DNA from: an uncultured Latescibacterota bacterium
GTDB taxonomy: Bacteria; Latescibacterota; UBA2968
DNA length: 64,000 bases
Direction: 5' to 3'
Assembly: GCA_951812755.1 (NCBI GenBank)
Contig: OX638329.1
Span: forward strand, 1,225,339 to 1,289,338
Shown: piece after piece, positions 53,869 through 61,585 of the stretch
Layout of the letters: each line of letters opens with the position of its first letter
Numbering within the stretch: the stretch's first letter is position 1
Notes under the pieces: model-generated
Told to the model about the DNA's origin: nothing
Databases searched by the model: none
Seen by the model: only the letters and a program-made list of their open reading frames with translations
Position numbers and translations under genes: made by a program

Positions 53869-54221
53869 GGATTTCTCCTTTTGTGTCGTACAAAAAAAAT
53901 CGCATTTCGTTCCTCATCTACGCAAGGCGCAGTGTGACGAGTTGACAACTGCGTGTTTCGACACCCCAAAAAAGGGGTGTCGGGCATTGTCAACAGTCAC
54001 GCAGGAATAGAAATGCGGGAATGTCCTACCTATTTACCGAGACATGGGGGATCAATCCATGTCTATAAATCGGTTATTGTATTCAGCAGATACCCGACAT
54101 AACGGGACCTACTTGACTGTTGACAAAAATAAAATATATCATTCCCGCGGTTTTTCAAATACTTTTATATAATTTATATTCAATAATTTGGACAGAATCA
54201 GGCAGCAATTTTGCTATATCT
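53869..54221 (-). promoter_or_regulatory. Structured leader upstream of A4, copy 2
   Basis: Nearly identical to 32145-32479, including the CGACACCCC/GGGGTGTCG hairpin, the GTCAACAGTC/GACTGTTGAC pair and the GCGGGAATG/CATTCCCGC pair. It differs mainly by a short AT-rich insertion near 54160-54180. Probable promoter/leader of the long family A-PorV operon. Confidence 0.55.
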
Positions 54222-54365
54222 CCACTTGCTGAAGGCTATCATTTTTCGGAACCGCATCAGCCCTTTTGCCCCGCGGTCCGATCAGCAACAGCGCCAACCC
54301 CACCTGCATCCAGAAAAGCCTTTCATTCTCCTGAAAGTCGCAAACGTCGATGTAAGCGTTGACAT
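54222..54365 (-). pseudogene. Deletion scar of flippase/CDP-alcohol phosphotransferase gene pair
   Basis: Bases 54222-54320 match the 3' end of the flippase gene (33070-33169). Bases 54340-54365 match the first codons of the CDP-alcohol gene (MSTLTSTFA, 34720-34745). Nineteen unmatched bases join them. Roughly 1.55 kb of both genes, and also the small barrel gene next door (32480-33007), are missing relative to the other copy. Confidence 0.85.
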
Positions 54366-54387
54366 CTCAGCCTCCTTCACAAAGGTT

Positions 54388-54450
54388 CGAGCGACCACGA
54401 GCGGTTTACAACTGGTCGCATTCCAGACCGGTTCACGGATCGCCCCTACG
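54388..54450 (+). repeat. Dispersed REP/MITE-like palindromic element, copy 2
   Basis: Same element as 17605-17662 in opposite orientation (GAGCGACCACGAGCGG ... GTTCACGGATCGCCCC). It is absent from the equivalent position near 34765, where a shorter palindrome occupies the site, so it inserted or was replaced after the duplication. Confidence 0.6.
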
Positions 54451-54571
54451 GGATTCTGGGCGAAAGATTTTTCGCCCCTACGCCCGATATACGCAAATCC
54501 CGTGCCAAAACCATTTTACCCTCGAAAAAGGCCATTTTCCCTGTTATCCACTCCCAAAATTGCCCAATTAG

Positions 54572-54609
54572 TGCAAGCTCAATATTGCACCTGCAAACTG
54601 AGTATTGCA
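54572..54609. promoter_or_regulatory. Tandem TGCAA-N8-TTGCA sites, duplicate copy
   Basis: Sites at 54572-54589 and 54592-54609, 20 bases apart, with arms identical to those at 34927-34964. The genes they would control are gone here, leaving only the scar at 54222-54365. Confidence 0.55.
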
Positions 54610-54617
54610 CAGCAGGC

Positions 54618-54649
54618 ACAAAAAAATCCGGAGACACAATGTGTATCTC
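54618..54649 (-). terminator. Rho-independent terminator, duplicate copy
   Basis: Stem GGAGATACA/TGTGTCTCC with one imperfect pair, then GGATTTTTTT on the minus strand. It would terminate transcripts from the ntrC-type regulator at 54730. Confidence 0.7.
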
Positions 54650-54729
54650 CAGACCTGTCAAATAGCTTGAAATAGTTCAGATTTTTGTCGTCTCCCCTCC
54701 CCGCTTCGGGGAGGGGCCGGGGGAGGGGT

Positions 54730-56124
54730 CTAACGGTAAATCCCGGGATCGATCCCGTGCTCCTTCAACTTCTGTTGCAGCGCCTGCCGTTTCATGCCAA
54801 TGGCCGGTGCTGTGCGACTAATATTGCCGTTGTAGTATTCCAAAGCGGATCGAATAAACGCAACCTCAAAAGACTGCACAACCTCATACTTTGCATCTTG
54901 AAAAAACACCCCATCCCGCCAGACAGGTTCAGTGTCCTCCACAGACTCAACGCCCCGAACCTCCTGGGGAAGCAAATCGCGGCTCAACTCAGCCCCATCC
55001 GAAAAAATAACCGCCCGCTCAACCGCGTGCATCAACTCCCGTATATTGCCCGGCCATGCATGCACCATCAGCATCTTCATCACATCCGGCGGCACATCTG
55101 TCATCTCCTTGCCGTGCTGATCATTAAAACGCGCCAAAAAATGTTGAACAAGCAGCGGAATATCCTCGCGCCGATCCCGCAGCGGCGGCAAAAAAATATC
55201 CACCACCTTCAAGCGATAAAAGAGATCCTCCCGGAACCGACCTTCCTCAATCTCCACCGGCAAATCCTTATTCGTCGCGCTGATAATCCGAACATCCACC
55301 GTCACCGTTTCCGAACCGCCCAGCCGCTCAAACTGTTTCTCTTCCAGCACGCGCAACAACTTCGCCTGCGTCTCGACATGCATATCGCCAATCTCATCCA
55401 AAAACAACGTCCCCCCATCCGCAAGCTCAAACTTGCCCTGCCGCCGCGCAGTCGCCCCGGTAAACGCGCCCCTCTCATGCCCGAACAACTCGCTCTCGAT
55501 CAACTCCGTCGGCAACGCCGCCGCATTCACCGCGACAAAAGGCCGCGCCTCTCGCCCGCTCTGCTCGTGAATCGCCCGTGCAACCAACTCCTTACCCGTA
55601 CCGCTCTCCCCGCCAATCAGCACCCCGGCATCGGTCATCGCCACCTTGCCGATCAAATCATAAACCTTCTCCATCGCACGGCTGCGACCGATAAGCAATC
55701 CAAACCCCGACTGCTGCCTAATCTCGTTGCGAAGCGTCTCATTCTCCCGCCGCAACCGCACCGTCTCTATTACATTCTCCACCAAACAGCGCAACTCATC
55801 CACATCGTAGGGCTTGCTCAAATAATCGTACGCACCCGCCTTCATCGCCTCCACGGCAATCCGCTCCGACCCATACGCTGTAATCACAATAACCGGCCGC
55901 GCATCCCCCTGATCAGCCAATCGCTTCACCAGCGTCAACCCATCCATCTTTGGCATCTGGATATCGCAAATCAACAAATCGGGATTGCCCTGTGCCACAG
56001 CCGCCAGCGCCGCCTCACCATCCTCTGCCTCGACAATCTCACACCCCAGCGCAGCGAGTGCCCGCTTCAACCCATACCGCGCCGCAGGGTCATCATCCAC
56101 AATCAGAATTTTATACAGCATCAT
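54730..56124 (-). CDS. NtrC/AtoC-type sigma54-dependent response regulator
   Basis: Start at the ATG-ATG pair 56124/56121; 464 residues. The receiver domain has acidic residues DDD at 10-12 and phosphoacceptor D54 (LLICDIQMPKMDG). The AAA+ domain carries Walker A GGESGTGKE and the sigma54-contact loop GAFTGA. A C-terminal Fis-type helix-turn-helix follows (NISRTAPAIGMKRQALQQKL). It activates sigma54 promoters when phosphorylated by its kinase, whose gene lies directly upstream and overlaps it by about 14 bases. Target genes are unknown. Confidence 0.94.
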   Translation of the reverse strand: MMLYKILIVDDDPAARYGLKRALAALGCEIVEAEDGEAALAAVAQGNPDLLICDIQMPKMDGLTLVKRLADQGDARPVIVITAYGSERIAVEAMKAGAYDYLSKPYDVDELRCLVENVIETVRLRRENETLRNEIRQQSGFGLLIGRSRAMEKVYDLIGKVAMTDAGVLIGGESGTGKELVARAIHEQSGREARPFVAVNAAALPTELIESELFGHERGAFTGATARRQGKFELADGGTLFLDEIGDMHVETQAKLLRVLEEKQFERLGGSETVTVDVRIISATNKDLPVEIEEGRFREDLFYRLKVVDIFLPPLRDRREDIPLLVQHFLARFNDQHGKEMTDVPPDVMKMLMVHAWPGNIRELMHAVERAVIFSDGAELSRDLLPQEVRGVESVEDTEPVWRDGVFFQDAKYEVVQSFEVAFIRSALEYYNGNISRTAPAIGMKRQALQQKLKEHGIDPGIYR

Positions 56125-58213
56125 CCCCCCCGGGAAGTTGAACCGCAAACACCGCCCCCGCCCCATCTGCATTCGCTACCTCAATCGCACCGCCCATCCG
56201 CTCCACATCGCGCTTCACAATCGCAAGCCCCAACCCCGTGCCCGAAGCCTTTGTCGTAAAAAACGGCTCAAAAATGCGAGCCTGATCTTCCTCTGAAATC
56301 CCCGGACCCGTATCCGACACCCGTACCTCCACACCCCCCTGCAACCGCCGTGCCTGCACCGTCAACCGCCGCTCTACCTGATCGCCTTCTATAGCCTGAA
56401 TACCGTTCAAAATCAAATTGAAAAACACTTCCTTTAAATCTTCAGAATCACCCTTCACCGCGAGACCATCATCCACCTCGAAACAAATCTCCACATTCTG
56501 TCGCTCTGCCTCGTGGAACAAAATCAACACCACATCTTCCAGCACAGCCTTCAGGTCCAACACCTGAAACCCATCGCCCTGCTTGGGTTGGGCAAACCTG
56601 AGCAAGCGATCCACTACGCGATTCAGCCGATCAATCTCGCGCAACACCACGGACAAATCGCCTGACTTTGTCTGGTCCTCTTGCAAATCCTCCCGCAACA
56701 CAGTCGCAATCGCCTTGATCGAACTCAGGGGATTCTTCACCTCGTGTGCGATACTCGCCGAAAGCAACCCCAACGCCGAAAGCCGCTCCGCCTCGTACAT
56801 CTGCCGCTCCAATTGCAACCGCCGTTCCACCAGACGCGTATTTTCAACCGCCAGTGCAATCTGATTGCAAAGCGTACCCAGCAAATCCCATTCCTCAGAC
56901 GAAAAAGATCCCCCGCGCTTTTTCTCACCCAAACACAGCAAACCAACCGGCTTCTCCTCTTGCAACACCGGAATACACAACTCAACCCCCTGCTTCGCGA
57001 GTATTGCAGTAAGTGTCGGATGGTGCAAATCGCCTACATCCAGCGGGCGGCGATGGGCCAACAGCCAGCCGACCACTGCCCCAATCTGCGCCCCATCCCC
57101 ATCCCCAAACGGCGTGACAGGCGGATCAAACCCCGGCAAACCACTGCTTGCGATCACCTGCACCTGACTCACCCGCCCCTCCTCGTACTCGAACCCCACC
57201 AGCGAAACAGCATGCACCTTCAGTACAGTTCCGACCGCATCCACCACCGATTTCAACCGCCTCTCCAATGCGTGCGGCACATTCAGCGTTTGGCTCAGCG
57301 TCCCCAGCAAATGCTGGTATTCGTATCTCGTCCTGAAAAACAGGCGATTGATTATCCCTTGCAACCGATTCTTAATCGGCTGAAACAGAAAAATCAGCAA
57401 CGAAATCAAAATAGCCTCAACTACCTCTACCCTGAACCCACTATCCAGACGCCCAAGCGCCTCTGCAACGCGCCGGATCACCAGCAAATAAACCGTCAAC
57501 ACAATACCCGTCAGCGCAGAATAAAACAACGCGGGATTCACCACAATCTGGAAAAAGCTGTACCGATAAATAAAATACCCCAGAATATACGCTGGCGCGA
57601 TAGGCGAAAGAAAAAGCACCAGAGCGAGCACCGGTCCCACAACATTACTTTGAAGCAACCCAAGCGGATAGGCAAAAACCGTCAAAACCGCGATACCCGT
57701 CAGCGCGAAGGCCATCAGCCGATAAAACACCTTATGCACCTCTGTCTCAGACCGCATCGCAAATCCCCGACAGAGATACGCAGAAAACAGAAGCATAGCG
57801 ATGGCGTACAGACTAAAACTCACGCGCTTGATCGGCGTTTGAGACATGCCAATCAAAAAGATGATCACCCCCGGCACAAAAGTGATAGGCACAAGATACC
57901 GCCGCAACCCACGCGCCATCTTGTGCTCATCTGCAAAAGCCAGCACCGTTGCCAGCAGCGCAGAAGGCAAAAAATCCAGCCCAAAACGCGCCACATGCGC
58001 CGCATAATTCACCGCACCCGCATCCGGTGCCGCCTGCTCAATCAAAATGCGCAGCGCATCCCCGGTGTACCAGAGTGCCCCCGCTGAAATCAACAACAAC
58101 AACGGAAGCGGCGTGCCCCTCCGCTTTATGGCCGAGACAAAAATGCCCCAGAGCAACCCGGCGGCAAGCGCCGCGCCGACCAGCCAGATTGTCTCGTATA
58201 ACGATAGATCCAT
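56111..58213 (-). CDS. Membrane sensor histidine kinase with GAF domain
   Basis: ATG 58213 overlaps the sulfatase stop (TGATG); 700 residues. Residues 1-285 hold about eight hydrophobic helices. A GAF-like domain covers about 310-465 (VSLVGFEYEEG ... VPVLQEEKPVGLLCLGEKK). The HisKA phosphoacceptor is in ASIAHEVKNPLSSIK (His at about 490), and an HATPase domain follows with N-box NLILNGIQA, DTGPGIS and GTGLGLAIVKR. It should phosphorylate the NtrC-type partner downstream. The N-terminal membrane region is longer than in most kinases and suggests sensing in or at the membrane. Confidence 0.92.
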   Translation of the reverse strand: MDLSLYETIWLVGAALAAGLLWGIFVSAIKRRGTPLPLLLLISAGALWYTGDALRILIEQAAPDAGAVNYAAHVARFGLDFLPSALLATVLAFADEHKMARGLRRYLVPITFVPGVIIFLIGMSQTPIKRVSFSLYAIAMLLFSAYLCRGFAMRSETEVHKVFYRLMAFALTGIAVLTVFAYPLGLLQSNVVGPVLALVLFLSPIAPAYILGYFIYRYSFFQIVVNPALFYSALTGIVLTVYLLVIRRVAEALGRLDSGFRVEVVEAILISLLIFLFQPIKNRLQGIINRLFFRTRYEYQHLLGTLSQTLNVPHALERRLKSVVDAVGTVLKVHAVSLVGFEYEEGRVSQVQVIASSGLPGFDPPVTPFGDGDGAQIGAVVGWLLAHRRPLDVGDLHHPTLTAILAKQGVELCIPVLQEEKPVGLLCLGEKKRGGSFSSEEWDLLGTLCNQIALAVENTRLVERRLQLERQMYEAERLSALGLLSASIAHEVKNPLSSIKAIATVLREDLQEDQTKSGDLSVVLREIDRLNRVVDRLLRFAQPKQGDGFQVLDLKAVLEDVVLILFHEAERQNVEICFEVDDGLAVKGDSEDLKEVFFNLILNGIQAIEGDQVERRLTVQARRLQGGVEVRVSDTGPGISEEDQARIFEPFFTTKASGTGLGLAIVKRDVERMGGAIEVANADGAGAVFAVQLPGGDDAV

Positions 58214-59601
58214 CAATACCCCTTCGCCAAATCCGCTCGGCTTTGCGCTTCGGCATCTTCGGGATCGCGTCTCAACTCCTTCGCCAACAAATCGTGCAAC
58301 TGCGCGATGCGATCTGCCTGCGCGGGATCATCTGCCAGATTGTTAAATTCTCCGGCATCCTCTTCCAAATTGTACAACTCGCGTTCGGGTCCGTGTACCT
58401 CGTCAAACCGCGTGTGATACACGTATTTCCACGGACCCTGCCGAATCATCGCCATGCCCGACGCAATATTGTGGGCGTAGTATTCGCTCACCGCAACATC
58501 TCGCCAATCGCTATTCCCATCGTCCAGATAATTGAGCAGCGACTCGCCATCCCAGTCATCCGAGCGTTCCGCCCCGCCGATCTCCGCTATTGTCTGCGCC
58601 AGATCCACCAGCGAACACACACCCGTCCGCCGCTGCCCACCTGTCCAGCGTTTTGGAAAAGACACAATAAGCGGCGTCCGCGAAGCGTGTTCATACATAT
58701 TATTCTTCCACCACAACCCGTGATCGCCCTTGTTCTCGCCGTGATCCGTGCAGTAAATCACAATCGTATTATCCGCCACTTCGGAATCATTGAGTGCGGC
58801 GAGCAACCTGCCTATCTCATCGTCCAGCCAATTCACAAACCCCCAGTAAAGCTCGCGCCCCAACTTCGTCTGCTCTGGCGTCGCCTTTGTCACGCCAAAC
58901 CCGGCTCGCAAATGCTTGTAATTGGTCGGCAGCGTCTCCAAAAAACCCTCGGGAATCTCGGGCATGGGCACCTTGTCTTTATAAGGCGCGTAATACGCTT
59001 CTGGAATAGTCAACGGAAAATGCGGCGCCACATAACCTGCCAGCAAAAAGAACGGCTTATCATCCGCAGATCGATTCTGCAAAAACGCACTGCACTCCGC
59101 TGTCACCTTGCGGTCCCTCTCCAAAACGGGCGATGTATCACTCGTCTTAAAAGCCGCCACCCGCCCTTCCCAACCAAAACCCGATTCACTCAGATCATCG
59201 AACGCCCGCCGCCCGCCCTTCCCACTCCTATCCCCTTGATTCGCACCGGGATAAACATCGCGAAAACCATAGCGATGCGCACCCGCAAAATGCATCTTGC
59301 CGCCCAACCAGCATTCATAGCCCACCGCATTCAGCGCGTGAGGCAGCGAAGGATAATCGTCAGAGGGCAACTGACAATCATTGGTCCACACCCCACAACG
59401 ACTCACGTATTGCACCGCCGTAAAACTCGCACGCGCAGGCGCGCAAAGCGGTGAAGTCGTATAAGCCGCATCAAACACAATACCCTCTTCTGCCAGGCGG
59501 TCCATATGCGGCGTTTGCACAATAGAATCGCCATAACACCCCATCACTGCCGGGTCGTGTTCATCGGACATAATCACCAGAATATTTGGACGGTCAGACA
59601 T
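58213..59601 (-). CDS. Sulfatase, choline-sulfatase-like group
   Basis: The 462-residue sulfatase has the formylglycine motif C53-A-P-A-R57 (LCAPARASF), the N-terminal metal site NILVIMSDEHD and a second metal segment YCTDHGENKGDHGLWWKN. The HGL(W) context and N-terminal pattern resemble choline-sulfatase-type enzymes, but the substrate is not proven. No signal peptide, so cytosolic action is likely. It is first in an operon with the kinase and regulator (TGATG overlap), which suggests that the two-component system may respond to sulfated compounds; this is inference. AAAGGAGA precedes the ATG. Confidence 0.92.
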   Translation of the reverse strand: MSDRPNILVIMSDEHDPAVMGCYGDSIVQTPHMDRLAEEGIVFDAAYTTSPLCAPARASFTAVQYVSRCGVWTNDCQLPSDDYPSLPHALNAVGYECWLGGKMHFAGAHRYGFRDVYPGANQGDRSGKGGRRAFDDLSESGFGWEGRVAAFKTSDTSPVLERDRKVTAECSAFLQNRSADDKPFFLLAGYVAPHFPLTIPEAYYAPYKDKVPMPEIPEGFLETLPTNYKHLRAGFGVTKATPEQTKLGRELYWGFVNWLDDEIGRLLAALNDSEVADNTIVIYCTDHGENKGDHGLWWKNNMYEHASRTPLIVSFPKRWTGGQRRTGVCSLVDLAQTIAEIGGAERSDDWDGESLLNYLDDGNSDWRDVAVSEYYAHNIASGMAMIRQGPWKYVYHTRFDEVHGPERELYNLEEDAGEFNNLADDPAQADRIAQLHDLLAKELRRDPEDAEAQSRADLAKGY

Positions 59602-59688
59602 AAAATCTCCTTTCGTTGGGTAAATATCTCACACAAAGACACGAAGACACAAAGAAAGACAAAAAGCGAGATGCAATGAATCTGCGAC
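59602..59688. repeat. Short intergenic region with low-complexity tract
   Basis: Bases 59625-59665 (ACACAAAGACACGAAGACAC) match in inverse orientation the tract at about 1375-1412 (TCTTCGTGTCCTTTGTGTC). No gene seen. Confidence 0.6.
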
Positions 59689-60600
59689 CTAAAGCAACTG
59701 ATCCAACACCTGGGCGCGATTAATACTTATACGCCAGAATTCTTCGGGCGTATCCGCACTCCACCTCGCCCAAATTAAAGATAGGACCAGACCCCATTTG
59801 ATAATTCGCTCGCGCGGGATATCCAATTCTTCGGCCATAATCTCCACGCGGCGAACATCGATTTCACCCCGGTCACACCCTTCACAGGATGCATCGGGAT
59901 AATTCGCCAAAAAAGCACCGACCTCGTAGCCCGGATCGCCAAAATAACCTTTGGGATCAATAACGAGATAGGGTTCGCGCTCTGAACGCAAGATATTCCA
60001 GTGATGCAAATCGCCGTGCAGAACAACCGTTTCTTTACTCGTACTCATCAACTCATCGTAAAGTGTTTCGGCGCGCACAACCCATTTTTCGGGCAGCGGA
60101 CCAGTGCTGCCATTGTATTTTTTACGCAACTTATCAAAGCCATCTATCTCATAAGCCGTCGGCCGAAAAGTGTGAATTTTTGGAACGGGTCGCCAGAACT
60201 TTTTCATCAGGCGAGCGGCAATCCGCGTATTCTCCTCGTCATCTGAGCAAACACCCAGAGGAACCCCTGGCCGGACGCGCTCGAGCATCAGCACGCCCAA
60301 TGCCTCGTCAAAATCGAGCAACTTGACCGTACCATTTCCATTGCAAAGTTGCAGCGCGTGGCACTCTTGTTGCCACATTTCCGCCAGTTGCACGGGCGAA
60401 CCAATTTTCAGAACAACCTCTGTCCCCTTCGCATCCGTCGCTGGCGCGATATAGCTATAGGACATTTCGGCGTAATCTTCCGTCATAGGATCTTCAATGC
60501 GAAGATCCCACTGCTTTGCACACGCAGCGACAATATCTGGCAGTTGTTCGATCCATTCAGCCCATTTTGGGTTGGACGATAGAGTTTCTGGAATGTACAT
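59689..60600 (-). CDS. Aminoglycoside/hydroxyurea-type antibiotic kinase family protein (PF04655-like)
   Basis: The 303-residue product has a kinase-like fold with the catalytic loop VVLHGDLHHWNIL and the metal-binding LVIDPKGYFGDPGYEVG, both characteristic of the streptomycin 6-kinase-type family. Family members phosphorylate small molecules, and many chromosomal copies have no known role in resistance. It stands alone; no mobile genes are next to it. I would not infer resistance from sequence only. Confidence 0.85.
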   Translation of the reverse strand: MYIPETLSSNPKWAEWIEQLPDIVAACAKQWDLRIEDPMTEDYAEMSYSYIAPATDAKGTEVVLKIGSPVQLAEMWQQECHALQLCNGNGTVKLLDFDEALGVLMLERVRPGVPLGVCSDDEENTRIAARLMKKFWRPVPKIHTFRPTAYEIDGFDKLRKKYNGSTGPLPEKWVVRAETLYDELMSTSKETVVLHGDLHHWNILRSEREPYLVIDPKGYFGDPGYEVGAFLANYPDASCEGCDRGEIDVRRVEIMAEELDIPRERIIKWGLVLSLIWARWSADTPEEFWRISINRAQVLDQLL

Positions 60601-60844
60601 AGATTTCCTACTTTATAGATATTGATAAGTTTTGGAACAGACAGGGATGTACAGGATGGATGATGACGAGAGGACAGATAGGATGGCGCAGGCTCATGTG
60701 GCGTGGGATAGTATCCAGAATAATGGTACACCTGAACTTCTGTTGAATTTGTACACCACTTCGATAGAAGTTTATCCCAAAATCCTGCCCATACTGATCC
60801 AGATAGGATAAAGATGGTTCAATCCAGGAATATGGCCTGTATAT
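60601..60844. other. Intergenic region, no gene seen
   Basis: Contains a GACAGGGATGTACAGGATGGATGATGAC-type low-complexity stretch at about 60638-60668, one of the recurrent intergenic tracts, and an AT-rich segment before the kinase gene. No convincing RNA gene or ORF. Confidence 0.5.
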
Positions 60845-61081
60845 TCAGAACCGGTCATGTTCTTCTGGTTCAATGTGAGGAACGGCCTTTAAGACTTTTT
60901 CAAAATCCGCACGTTTACCTTGTTTCGCCTCTTGAGTCAGATAGTCCTCTGGAAGTAATGCAGCTATCTTTTCAGCAGCAGCGGTCACCATAAACTGATT
61001 AAATGATAAACCTTCTGCTTTGGCCAGTTCTTCAATTTTGTCATGCAGTGAATTTGGCAAGTGAATAGTGAACGCACCCAT
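60845..61081 (-). CDS. Ribbon-helix-helix/HicB-type antitoxin
   Basis: The 78-residue product opens with an RHH-like pattern (FTIHLPNSLHDKIEELAKAEGLSFNQFMVTAAAEKIA) and ends in an acidic tail. Such proteins bind DNA as dimers and neutralise a toxin with the C-terminal tail. It starts 5 bases after the stop of the PIN toxin gene, with its Shine-Dalgarno inside that gene, so translation is probably coupled. Confidence 0.82.
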   Translation of the reverse strand: MGAFTIHLPNSLHDKIEELAKAEGLSFNQFMVTAAAEKIAALLPEDYLTQEAKQGKRADFEKVLKAVPHIEPEEHDRF

Positions 61082-61086
61082 CGTGC

Positions 61087-61512
61087 TTAATCCTCAATAA
61101 GATGTAGAAAGTTCTGCGGGCTGACAGGCGTAATACCGAATTGTTCCTCGATACCACGGTCAGAAAAATGACGCAGATTGTGAGTGACAATATAACGGCT
61201 TTGAGAAGCTATGGCTGCTTCTAATACCATATCATCTTCTGGATCGCCAAGCCTGGGACGCCACAGAAAGAACACTTTTTGTTGATGTGCAATGCTGCAC
61301 AGATAACGAAGAAAGTTGAAAATGTCGTTCCGATTACTCGCACCAGTCATGTTTTCTGGACGTGTAAGAACAGCCTGATATTCCAAATACAAAGGGACAG
61401 TCAGTGCGATCTGAAAATGCTCGGAAGGCAATTGAGATACAATCTTATATGAAGCTCCCATGTCTGATCGCAGTGCAGAAACAAGCACATTGGTATCCAA
61501 AATAATTCGCAT
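61087..61512 (-). CDS. PIN-domain toxin (COG1569-like)
   Basis: ATG 61512 (MRIILDTNVLVSALRSD) gives 141 residues. PIN ribonuclease acidic residues are seen in LDTNVLVSAL near the N-terminus, the central E in LYLEYQAVL, DPEDDMVLEAAI and the C-terminal IVTHNLRHF. PIN toxins cleave RNA. It precedes its antitoxin, the reverse of the most common toxin-antitoxin order. Upstream codons of the open frame (MVRHSS) are probably not used. Confidence 0.85.
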   Translation of the reverse strand: MRIILDTNVLVSALRSDMGASYKIVSQLPSEHFQIALTVPLYLEYQAVLTRPENMTGASNRNDIFNFLRYLCSIAHQQKVFFLWRPRLGDPEDDMVLEAAIASQSRYIVTHNLRHFSDRGIEEQFGITPVSPQNFLHLIED

Positions 61513-61585
61513 AGAAGAGTGCCTGACCATTCTCTTTTGTTTTTAAAATATCAAAATTTCAAACTTATACAAGCCCAAATACCCT

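Noticed and set aside
54685..59454. Long plus-strand open frames opposite the regulator, kinase and sulfatase genes (for example 54685-56259, 56681-58087, 57949-59454)
   Set aside because: They are rich in Arg, Pro, His and Gln with no domain pattern, and lie antisense to clearly recognised genes; they result from the codon bias of the minus-strand genes.
59689..60600. Calling the PF04655-like protein an aminoglycoside resistance enzyme
   Set aside because: The fold and motifs fit the family, but chromosomal members often have other or unknown substrates and nothing in the context supports resistance.
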